Of a stretch of 64,000 nt of DNA, positions 57,696 to 64,000 are shown one piece after another (position 1 is the stretch's first letter; each line of letters opens with the position of its first letter). This DNA is from Cellulomonas sp. P24 (GTDB lineage: Bacteria; Actinomycetota; Actinomycetes; Actinomycetales; Cellulomonadaceae). The DNA is taken from the NCBI RefSeq assembly GCF_024704385.1, contig NZ_JAJDFX010000002.1, forward strand, positions 3,906,001-3,970,000, read 5' to 3'. A program made the translations under genes and the position numbers. Under the pieces are notes generated by a model. That model had not been told where the DNA came from. It searched no databases and saw only the letters and a program-made list of their open reading frames with translations.

Positions 57696-58492
57696 TCGTG
57701 AGTCAGCTGTCCGTACCTGCTCGACCGCGCACGTGGCCGCGCGTCGCCGTCGTCGTCGGGGTGATCGTCGTCATCACGGTGCTGACGACGTTGCCTGCGC
57801 TCGGCGGGGTGCACATCGACCTGGCCGCGATCGCACGCAACTGGGACAACGGCTCGCAGCGGATCGCGAAGCTCTTCCACCCGGACCTGTCGATCCTGCC
57901 GCGAACCTGGAAGCCGTTGCTCGAGACGCTCGAGATGGCAGTGGTCGGCGCGGCGCTGTCCGCCCTGCTCGCCCTGCCGCTCTCGCTGTGGGCAGCTCGC
58001 CCGACCAACCCGAGCGCGAGCCGTGCTGCCGTCCGTGCCGTGCTCAACGTCATCCGGGCGGTCCCCGACCTGGTGTACGCGACCATCCTGGTCGCGATGG
58101 TGGGCGTCGGCGCGCTGCCTGGCGTGATCACGCTCGTGCTGTTCGACCTGGGCATCGTGGTCAAGCTCGTCTCCGAGGCCATCGACTCGGCCGACGCGTC
58201 GTACATGGAGGCCGGTCACGCTGCCGGCGGCACGCAGAGCCAGATCAACAGGCTCACGGCACTGCCCCAGACCTGGCCCGTCTACGCCAGCCAGGTGCTT
58301 TACTCGCTCGAGCTCAACGTGCGGGTCTCGTCGATCCTCGGCCTGGTCGGCGCCGGTGGGCTCGGTCGCCTCATCGACGAGGTCCGCGGCTTCTACCGCT
58401 ACGGCGCCCTCTCGACGATCGTCCTGGAGATCCTCGTGGTGGTCATCGCGATCGAGGTCGCCTCCAACTACCTGCGCAAGAGGCTGCGATGA
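57692..58492 (+). CDS. PhnE-like ABC permease 1
   Basis: A 266-residue permease with five to six TM helices and the binding-protein-dependent EAA loop region [26 protein letters not shown]. The GTG overlaps the PhnC-like stop; GTG 57698 would remove two residues. It forms the translocation pore with permease 2. Confidence 0.88.
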   Translation: MIVSQLSVPARPRTWPRVAVVVGVIVVITVLTTLPALGGVHIDLAAIARNWDNGSQRIAKLFHPDLSILPRTWKPLLETLEMAVVGAALSALLALPLSLWAARPTNPSASRAAVRAVLNVIRAVPDLVYATILVAMVGVGALPGVITLVLFDLGIVVKLVSEAIDSADASYMEAGHAAGGTQSQINRLTALPQTWPVYASQVLYSLELNVRVSSILGLVGAGGLGRLIDEVRGFYRYGALSTIVLEILVVVIAIEVASNYLRKRLR

Positions 58493-59322
58493 CGGCCGCG
58501 ACGCTCCCCATCGTGCGGCCCCCTCGGCGCGCGAGCCGCCTCGGCGTGCGCGCGGCGCAGCTCGTGGTCGGCGGTGTGGTGCTCGGGGCAGTCCTGCACC
58601 TGAGGATCAGCTGGTCCGACCTCGCCGGGCTCCCCAGCGACCTGCGCCACTACCTCGGTCTGATGTTCTCCAGCCCGAACTGGAGCCGGCTGCCAGCCGC
58701 GCTGTACCAGACGTGGGTCTCCGTCTCGATGGCGTGGGTGGGCGCCGTCCTCGGCGTGATCCTGTCCACGGTGCTGGGCATCCCGGCCGCAGCCGGGGTG
58801 AGCCCGCTGTGGGTGCGGCTGCCGCTGCGCGGGATCTTCGCCGTCCTGCGCGCCGTCCCCGAGGTGATCATCGCGATCATCATCCTCACCGTGACAGGCC
58901 TCACGCCGTTCACCGGAGCCCTCGCTCTGGCGATCGGTGGCATCGGCACGCACGGCAAGTGGACATACGAGACGATCGAGGCCGTTCCTGGCGGCACCGC
59001 CGAGGCGGTGAGCGCCGCAGGGGGCAACGTGCTCGAGGTTGCCCGCTGGGGACTGTGGACGGCCGCTGCGCCCGAGCTGATGTCGCTCGCGCTCTACCGG
59101 TTCGAGATCAACGTCCGCACGTCGGCGATCCTGGGGCTGATCGGCGTCGGCGGCGTCGGTGACATGCTGACCGGGTACACCCAGTACCGTCAGTGGGACA
59201 GTGTCGGGGTGCTCATCATCGTGGTGATCGCGGTCACGATGGTCATCGACGCGATCTCCGGGGCGATCCGCCGACGCATCATGAGAGGAGCCCGCACTCG
59301 TGACGTGGACGGGACCAGCTGA
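58489..59322 (+). CDS. PhnE-like ABC permease 2
   Basis: A 277-residue permease with about six TM helices and an EAA loop EAVPGGTAEAVSAAGGNVLEVARWGLW. It overlaps permease 1 by 4 bp (ATGA). Two different PhnE genes suggest a heterodimeric pore. Confidence 0.88.
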   Translation: MTAATLPIVRPPRRASRLGVRAAQLVVGGVVLGAVLHLRISWSDLAGLPSDLRHYLGLMFSSPNWSRLPAALYQTWVSVSMAWVGAVLGVILSTVLGIPAAAGVSPLWVRLPLRGIFAVLRAVPEVIIAIIILTVTGLTPFTGALALAIGGIGTHGKWTYETIEAVPGGTAEAVSAAGGNVLEVARWGLWTAAAPELMSLALYRFEINVRTSAILGLIGVGGVGDMLTGYTQYRQWDSVGVLIIVVIAVTMVIDAISGAIRRRIMRGARTRDVDGTS

Positions 59323-60163
59323 CGCACCGCCGTCGGTGCGCATCGCCACGTTAGGACCGTCGCTGCAGCCCAGCGAACGGCGCGTGGCGGATGCGATCGC
59401 CGCGGATCTCGAGGGCTCGGTCGAGTGCACGGCCCAGCAGCTGGCCGACCTCGTCGGGGTGGGACGCGCCTCGGTGATCCGGCTGTCGCAGACCCTGGGG
59501 TACGAGGGCTACCCGCAGCTGCGCGTCGCGCTCGCGCGTGAGCCGGTGCTCGCCACGGGCCGGCAGCCCAAGGCCGGTGACGGCACCTCGCTGGGGACGC
59601 TGCGTGCCGGGATCGACACGTTCGGCCGCAGCCTGCCACGGATCACCGCCGCACTCACCGACGAGGCCGTCGTGGACTTCGTGACGGCGCTCGACCAGGC
59701 CAATCGCGTGGTGATCGCCGCGAACGGGCTCTCGGCGCCGCTCGGTCTGGACGCCGCCATGCGGCTCGGCGCGGCAGGGCGCCCCGCGGAGTACCTGCCG
59801 GACACGCTTGCCCAGGAGATCGCGGCGCGCCAGCTGTCGTCGCGCTCGGTGTGCCTGGCGCTCTCCGGCTCGGGGGCGAACCGGCTGACTCTCCAGGTGG
59901 CATCCGCGGCCCGGGACGCAGGAGCCCGCGTCCTTGCCCTGACATCCTTCGCCAACGCTCCGCTGGTGGCCGTGGCCACCACCGCGCTGATCATCCCCCC
60001 GATCATCGAGTCCTTCCGTGACGAGCTGCTGCACACCTCGCGAGCCGCGCTGACCTTGGTCAGCGAACAGCTGGTGGAGCTTCTGCTCGAGCATCGCGGT
60101 GAACGAGCGGCGGAGTCGCGCGCCGCGGTCCTCACAGTGCTCGGGCAGAGCCTCGGCGAGTAG
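59300..60163 (+). CDS. RpiR-family regulator (HTH-SIS)
   Basis: A 287-residue regulator: the N-terminal HTH_6 domain (LQPSERRVADAIAADLEGSVECTAQQLADLVGVGRASVIRLSQTLGYEGYPQLRVAL) and a C-terminal SIS sugar-phosphate-binding domain (residues about 130-270). RpiR proteins sense phosphosugars, so the imported compound may be a sugar phosphate or its derivative instead of a simple phosphonate. GTG 59300 lies 23 bp inside permease 2. It is the last gene of the operon. Confidence 0.88.
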   Translation: MTWTGPADAPPSVRIATLGPSLQPSERRVADAIAADLEGSVECTAQQLADLVGVGRASVIRLSQTLGYEGYPQLRVALAREPVLATGRQPKAGDGTSLGTLRAGIDTFGRSLPRITAALTDEAVVDFVTALDQANRVVIAANGLSAPLGLDAAMRLGAAGRPAEYLPDTLAQEIAARQLSSRSVCLALSGSGANRLTLQVASAARDAGARVLALTSFANAPLVAVATTALIIPPIIESFRDELLHTSRAALTLVSEQLVELLLEHRGERAAESRAAVLTVLGQSLGE

Positions 60164-60252
60164 GGCCGGGCGCGTGAGCCGGCGTCCGCCATTGGCGCCG
60201 TTGGGGAACGCGTTGGTGCACGTCCGGCCGGTCGCCCAGCTCGGTCGAGCGT

Positions 60253-60293
60253 CGGGGACGCCCGCACCGACGCGGTCGGTGCGGGCGTCCCCG
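60253..60293. terminator. Strong bidirectional terminator hairpin
   Basis: A 19-bp stem (60253-60271 with 60275-60293) and a 3-nt loop, in the 141-bp gap between the rpiR-like gene and the convergent DUF1097 gene. No T-tract follows on either strand. Confidence 0.75.
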
Positions 60294-60304
60294 GTACGGT
60301 CAGC

Positions 60305-60868
60305 TCACTTCACCTCGCGGGGGAAGGTGAACCAGATGTTGAAGAGCGCGAGGAGCACACCGAACACACCCATCGCGATGGCCCAGACCGCCGCCCAGAT
60401 CGGTGCAGCGCCGCCCGTGACGACCTGCGGGAAGCTCCCGGAGAAGTAGACCGCCAGGACCATCGAGATCCCGTTGAAGAACGGCAAGGAGCCCTCTTGG
60501 AGGACCGCGAACCACTTCATCGAGTAGACCACCGCGGACATGCCGACGAACAGCGCGAGCATGACGGCGAGGTCACCCTGGGTCACGAGGCTGGGCAGGA
60601 AGTCGAGGTATGGGATCGCGGCCAGGATCAGTCCCGTGATGATGGCGGAGTACGCGAAGCTCGGCAGGATCGTCTTGATGGCCGACGGCTTCGCGCCGAG
60701 CGTGAAGTACTCCGCCCAGACGATGAACGAGACCCAGACGGCGAAGTTCCACGTGCCGAGCCAGAGTGAGAACGGTACGGAGATCAGGACCGTGGTGCCG
60801 ATCGCCAACCAGAGCGGGATGGTCTCCTTGATCTGCTTGGTGTCGGGTTCAACGGTGGTTGCGGACAT
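60305..60868 (-). CDS. DUF1097-family membrane protein
   Basis: A 187-residue membrane protein with about five TM helices (ETIPLWLAIGTTVLISVPFSLW, FSGSFPQVVTGGAAPIW). It matches the bacterial DUF1097 family, whose function is unknown. It lies on the same strand as the Tm-1-like/PEP-hydrolase-like pair, 155 bp downstream, and could transport a compound they process. ATG 60868 has AGAGAGG upstream. Confidence 0.78.
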   Translation of the reverse strand: MSATTVEPDTKQIKETIPLWLAIGTTVLISVPFSLWLGTWNFAVWVSFIVWAEYFTLGAKPSAIKTILPSFAYSAIITGLILAAIPYLDFLPSLVTQGDLAVMLALFVGMSAVVYSMKWFAVLQEGSLPFFNGISMVLAVYFSGSFPQVVTGGAAPIWAAVWAIAMGVFGVLLALFNIWFTFPREVK

Positions 60869-60952
60869 GACTCTGCCTCTCTGAAGGATCATGGGGTCGT
60901 TGCCCGGCGCGCGCACGCGCGTCGGATCTGCTCCGTCGCGTCGGCACGGCGG

Positions 60953-60982
60953 ACTGACCTCGACGCGCGGAGCGAGGTCGGT
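60953..60982. other. Imperfect hairpin between DUF1097 and the PEP-hydrolase-like gene
   Basis: 10-bp arms with one mismatch, ACTGACCTCG and CGAGGTCGGT, around a 10-nt loop. It may attenuate transcription into the DUF1097 gene. There is no other feature in this 155-bp gap. Confidence 0.35.
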
Positions 60983-61023
60983 CCACCCCGCGCGTCCGAG
61001 GTTCCTTGGTGTGGTGCGGGCGG

Positions 61024-61851
61024 TCAGAGGGTGAGGGCCTTGAAGCGGGCGGCTTGGGCCTTGATGGCGAGCTCGGTGGGCAGGCGTTCCATCGAGGACG
61101 CGCCGTAGAACCCGACGATCCCCTCGGTGTGGTCGAGGATGTACTGCGCGTCATCCGGCTCGGCGATCGGGCCGCCGTGACAGAGCACGAGGATGTCGGG
61201 GTTCACGCGCTTGGCGGCGTCGTGCAGCTCTTGGACCTTGACGGCCGCCTCGTCCAGGGTGATCGCCGTCTGGGCCCCGATGGTCCCGCTCGTCGTCAGG
61301 CCCATGTGCGGGACCAGGATGTCGGCACCGGCTCTCGCCATCGCCGTCGCCTGGTCGGTGTCGAAGGCGTAGGGCGTGGTCAGCAGGTCGCGCTCGTGCG
61401 CGAGGGCGATCATGTCGATCTCGAGGCCGAAGCTCATGCCGGTCTCCTCGAGGTTCGCCCGGAACACCCCGTCGATGAGTCCGACGGTCGGGAAGTTCTG
61501 CACCCCGGCGAAGCCCGCACGCTTGAGGTCGTCGAGGAACGGGCCCATGAGACGGAAGGGGTCGGTGCCGTTGACGCCGGCGATGACCGGGGTGTCCTTG
61601 ACGACGGGGAGCACCTCGTTGCCCATCTCGGTGACGATCGCGTTCGCGTCGCCGTAGGCCATCAGCCCGGCGAGAGAACCGCGGCCCGCCATCCGGTACC
61701 GGCCGGAGTTGTAGATGATGAGCAGGTCGATCCCGCCTGCCTCTGCCGACTTGGCCGAGAGGCCGGTCCCCGCTCCGCCGCCGACGATCGGCTTGCCCGC
61801 CGCGACGGTCGCGCGCAGTCGGGCGAGTGCTGTGGTCCTGTCCATGATCAT
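61024..61851 (-). CDS. Phosphoenolpyruvate-hydrolase-like TIM-barrel protein
   Basis: A 275-residue TIM-barrel protein of the PEP hydrolase/phosphonopyruvate-hydrolase-like family: [18 protein letters not shown] near residue 25, metal/substrate loops [13 protein letters not shown] and [13 protein letters not shown]. It overlaps the Tm-1-like gene by 4 bp. In plants the resistance protein Tm-1 fuses this domain to a UPF0261 domain; here they are two genes in the same order. The natural reaction is not known. Confidence 0.82.
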   Translation of the reverse strand: MIMDRTTALARLRATVAAGKPIVGGGAGTGLSAKSAEAGGIDLLIIYNSGRYRMAGRGSLAGLMAYGDANAIVTEMGNEVLPVVKDTPVIAGVNGTDPFRLMGPFLDDLKRAGFAGVQNFPTVGLIDGVFRANLEETGMSFGLEIDMIALAHERDLLTTPYAFDTDQATAMARAGADILVPHMGLTTSGTIGAQTAITLDEAAVKVQELHDAAKRVNPDILVLCHGGPIAEPDDAQYILDHTEGIVGFYGASSMERLPTELAIKAQAARFKALTL

Positions 61852-63092
61852 TCCTTCTCTGTGGTGGTCGTACCGGTGATGAGTGCGTGGAGGGCGTTCG
61901 CCGCAGCGAGACCGAAGCCCGGGTCGTTGATCCGGCAGTCGACGTCGGTGACGGGAATGCCGGTGCCGTCGAGACCTTGGTGGATCGCCGCGAACAGCGC
62001 TGCATCGGCTGCCGCGTCCTCGAAGGGGCCGTCGGCGACGTCGATCCCCGAGACGCCCTGGAGGGGCAGGAAGACGGCCACCGGACCTGTCGCAGCGGCG
62101 AGCTTCGTCGCGATGGACGTCCCGAGCGTGGCCATCTCGCTCGCGGACGTCCGCATGAGGGTGACCGTGGGGTTGTGCACGAGGAACCGCCGCCCGGCGA
62201 AGCTCGCGGGGATGGTCGCCTCCGGCCCGAAGTTGACCATGTCGAGCGCGCCGACGCTCACCACCTGAGGCAGACCCATTCGCCCTGCGGCCTCGAGGCG
62301 GTGCGGCCCGGCGGTCAGGACCCCGCCGACGAGGTCGTCGGCCAGCTCGGTGGTGGTCAGGTCGAGGACCCCCGCGAGGAAGCCGGCCTCGGCGAGCGCC
62401 TCCATCGCCTTGCCACCCGCGCCCGTGGCGTGGAAGACGAGAACCTCGTAGCCGAGCTCGGTCAGCCGGGCCCGCGCCTCGTCCACCGCAGGGGTGGTCA
62501 GGCCGAACATCGTGGCGCCGATCAGCGGCTTCTCGTCCTCGGCCGGCGCGTCTGCGGTCGCGGCGTAGTGCTTGGCCATCGCGGCGATCGCCGCGACGGC
62601 GTTGCCGAACACGCGCCGGGAGATCGAGTTGATCCCCGAGACGTCCACGACCGAGTACATGAGCGTCACGTCCGAGACGCCGACGTACGGGCTGACGTCG
62701 CCCGCGGCCATCGTCGAGACGAGCAGCTTCGGCACACCGACGGGCATCGCCTGCATGGCCTTGGCGGCGACCGAGGAACCCCCGGAGCCGCCGACGGCGA
62801 GGAGGCCATCCGCCTGGCCCTCGTCGACGAACCGCTTGACGAGCACGGCCGCGCCACGGGCCATGACTCTCATGCTCGCCCCGCGATCGCGTGCGGCGCG
62901 GAGCTCCTCGAGGTCGTCACCCGCAGCGGCAGCGACCTCGGCGGGAAGGACGTCGGCGATGCCGTGTCCGTCCGAGAACACCCCTGCATCGATCAGGAGC
63001 GTCTCGCATCCCTCGTCGCGGAGCCGGTCGCGCAACCACGCGTACTCCTCACCCTTCGTGTCGAAGGTTCCCAGCAGGATCACTGTTGCCAT
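61848..63092 (-). CDS. Tm-1-like ATP-binding (UPF0261) protein
   Basis: A 414-residue UPF0261 protein of the Tm-1-like family. It starts [21 protein letters not shown], the family's signature, and contains GVGGSGGSS-type glycine loop (residues about 100-110) and [21 protein letters not shown] is 9 nt upstream of ATG 63092, so an in-frame TTG at 63101 is not needed. In bacteria this gene often pairs with the PEP-hydrolase-like gene, as it does here. Confidence 0.85.
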   Translation of the reverse strand: MATVILLGTFDTKGEEYAWLRDRLRDEGCETLLIDAGVFSDGHGIADVLPAEVAAAAGDDLEELRAARDRGASMRVMARGAAVLVKRFVDEGQADGLLAVGGSGGSSVAAKAMQAMPVGVPKLLVSTMAAGDVSPYVGVSDVTLMYSVVDVSGINSISRRVFGNAVAAIAAMAKHYAATADAPAEDEKPLIGATMFGLTTPAVDEARARLTELGYEVLVFHATGAGGKAMEALAEAGFLAGVLDLTTTELADDLVGGVLTAGPHRLEAAGRMGLPQVVSVGALDMVNFGPEATIPASFAGRRFLVHNPTVTLMRTSASEMATLGTSIATKLAAATGPVAVFLPLQGVSGIDVADGPFEDAAADAALFAAIHQGLDGTGIPVTDVDCRINDPGFGLAAANALHALITGTTTTEKE

Positions 63093-63116
63093 CGAAGTCA
63101 ACCTCTCCGTCGGAGC

Positions 63117-63134
63117 GCAGTCTCCGATGACTGC
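63117..63134. promoter_or_regulatory. Inverted repeat GCAGTC-N6-GACTGC, candidate operator
   Basis: Perfect 6-bp arms, 25-42 bp upstream of the Tm-1-like start codon and between it and the divergent MocR gene. It is the obvious candidate for the binding site of that regulator. Confidence 0.5.
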
Positions 63135-63224
63135 CGCGTCCGTGCCTCAGCATCCGCGCGCGCACGGGTCGCCGCCCACGCCAGTTCGGCGCAAGTGGAT
63201 CGCTGGGCCTCGACCGGTGCCCCC

Positions 63225-63230
63225 TAGCAT
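63225..63230 (+). promoter_or_regulatory. -10 box TAGCAT of the MocR-type gene
   Basis: TAGCAT on the plus strand gives a leader of about 30 nt containing GAGGAGG before GTG 63267. Confidence 0.35.
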
Positions 63231-63266
63231 CAGGACCAGCGCACTACCCGATCCGAGGAGGCGACC

Positions 63267-64000
63267 GTGCCCACCCGCTCAGCCGACTCGCACGTCGAGG
63301 TGGCGACGCTGTGCCGCCTGCTCGGCGACTGGCCGGAAGCCGGCCGCACGCTTCCCGACGCGCTGGCTGCGGCGATCGGGGAGCTCATCGACGAGAGCGT
63401 GCTGCGCGACGGTGCGATCCTGCCCTCCCAGCGTGTGCTGGCCGATGCGCTCGGGGTCTCCCGGGTCACCGTGGCCGAGGCGTACGACCTGCTGAGCGCC
63501 GAGGACCTCCTGGCGACTCGGCAGGGCTCGGGCTCGCGCGTCCGCAGTCGCACCGGAGTCGGGTGGTTAGGAGCGAGCAACGCGACCGAGGGGCGACTCG
63601 CCTCGCACACCGGGCACGAGAACCGCTCGATCGATCTCACGAGCGGCGCACTCCCGGGGCTGCCGATGGTCGCCGAGGCGCTCGCCTCGCTGCGCGAGGA
63701 GGACCTCGGTGACCTCGTCGCCGGGGACGGGTACTTCCCGGCGGGGCTGCCTGTGCTGCGCGAGGCCATCGCGGCCCGGTACACGCGCGACGGCTGGCCC
63801 ACGGAGCCCGACGAGGTCCTGGTCACCGGTGGTGCCCAGCAGGCGGTCTGGCTCATCGCCCACACCTTCGTCTCCTCCGGCGACGAGGTCGTCGTCGAGG
63901 AGCCCACCTACCGGGGGTCTCTCGAGGCCTTCCGCGCCTGCGGCGCCCGACTCCTGCCTGTCCCCATGGGACCGACGGGCCTCGACGTCGCGCACCTCGC
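63267..64000 (+). CDS. MocR/PdxR-type GntR-aminotransferase regulator, 3' end outside the window
   Basis: 244 complete codons are visible from GTG 63267, which has a GAGGAGG ribosome site. Residues 25-95 form a GntR winged helix (LPSQRVLADALGVSRVTVAEAYDLL), joined to the aminotransferase class I/II fold (FPAGLPVLREAIAARY, VTGGAQQAVWLI, EEPTYRGSLEAF). The PLP lysine is beyond the edge. Such regulators use PLP or an amino acid as a signal. It is divergent from the Tm-1-like operon and probably controls it. Confidence 0.87.
   Translation, partial: MPTRSADSHVEVATLCRLLGDWPEAGRTLPDALAAAIGELIDESVLRDGAILPSQRVLADALGVSRVTVAEAYDLLSAEDLLATRQGSGSRVRSRTGVGWLGASNATEGRLASHTGHENRSIDLTSGALPGLPMVAEALASLREEDLGDLVAGDGYFPAGLPVLREAIAARYTRDGWPTEPDEVLVTGGAQQAVWLIAHTFVSSGDEVVVEEPTYRGSLEAFRACGARLLPVPMGPTGLDVAHL

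Noticed and set aside
1-64000. tRNA, rRNA, CRISPR arrays, insertion sequences or prophage genes
   Set aside because: I looked for conserved rRNA and tRNA stretches, regularly spaced repeats, transposase motifs and integrases and saw none. A dedicated search (tRNAscan, CRISPR finder) would settle it.

Overview
The window is a 64 kb piece of a very G+C-rich actinobacterial chromosome. GTG starts are frequent, 4-bp ATGA/GTGA overlaps between cistrons are frequent, and many start codons lie 6-8 nt after a TANNNT -10 box (leaderless). Gene content (FadD, LmeA-like protein, DHA2 exporter, NikMNQO, Entner-Doudoroff genes) fits a soil actinomycete of the Micrococcales/Cellulomonadaceae type, but the taxon is an inference. 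I saw no tRNA, rRNA, CRISPR array, insertion sequence or phage gene.

Layout. 1-4000: housekeeping singletons (glutamine amidotransferase, LmeA-like protein, beta-CASP metallo-beta-lactamase, YchJ protein, kinase-like protein). 4000-6150: MarR repressor coupled to a 14-TM exporter. 6100-9600: a Fur-family regulator divergent from a nickel ECF transporter, with a Nur-box-like palindrome between them. 9600-12140: dienelactone hydrolase and acyl-CoA ligase. 12200-19400: a seven-gene minus-strand operon for a Qmo/heterodisulfide-reductase-like membrane electron-transfer complex with the sulfur carriers TusA and DsrE2, ending at a strong hairpin and preceded by two tandem CsoR/CstR-type palindromes. 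19960-27090: lipoprotein esterase, an envelope glycosylation locus and a CPBP protease. 27200-33850: an unknown protein, a PBP-GGDEF-EAL c-di-GMP protein and two beta-propeller lipoproteins. 33970-37420: an ABC-2 exporter operon ending in a TetR gene. 37580-41200: PhzF protein and an IclR/KDPG aldolase/KDG kinase group. 41245-50050: a Calvin-Benson-Bassham island (SulP transporter, form II RuBisCO, CbbY, histidine kinase, NarL-type regulator, ribulose-phosphate epimerase, fructose bisphosphatase, phosphoribulokinase). 50140-54950: flavodoxin, a TetR-regulated ABC-2 system and an ArsR/MFS pair. 55120-60160: a HAD-PhnD-PhnC-PhnE-PhnE-RpiR operon. 60300-63090: DUF1097, phosphoenolpyruvate-hydrolase-like and Tm-1-like proteins, divergent from a MocR-type regulator that runs off the right end.

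Two blocks stand out. The Qmo-like operon encodes two HdrA-type flavoproteins (one with a complete GltD-like NAD(P)H module inserted), a separate MvhD-type iron-sulfur subunit, a QmoC-type membrane subunit, TusA and DsrE2, but no dsrAB, aprAB or hdrB is present in the window. The CBB island carries a form II RuBisCO with every catalytic residue at R. rubrum numbering. Instead of a LysR-type CbbR it has a two-component system, and the same inverted repeat (CTCACCCC-N14-GGGGTGAG) occurs at both of its promoter regions. Together the blocks would fit facultative lithoautotrophy on reduced sulfur, which is an inference that needs experiment.
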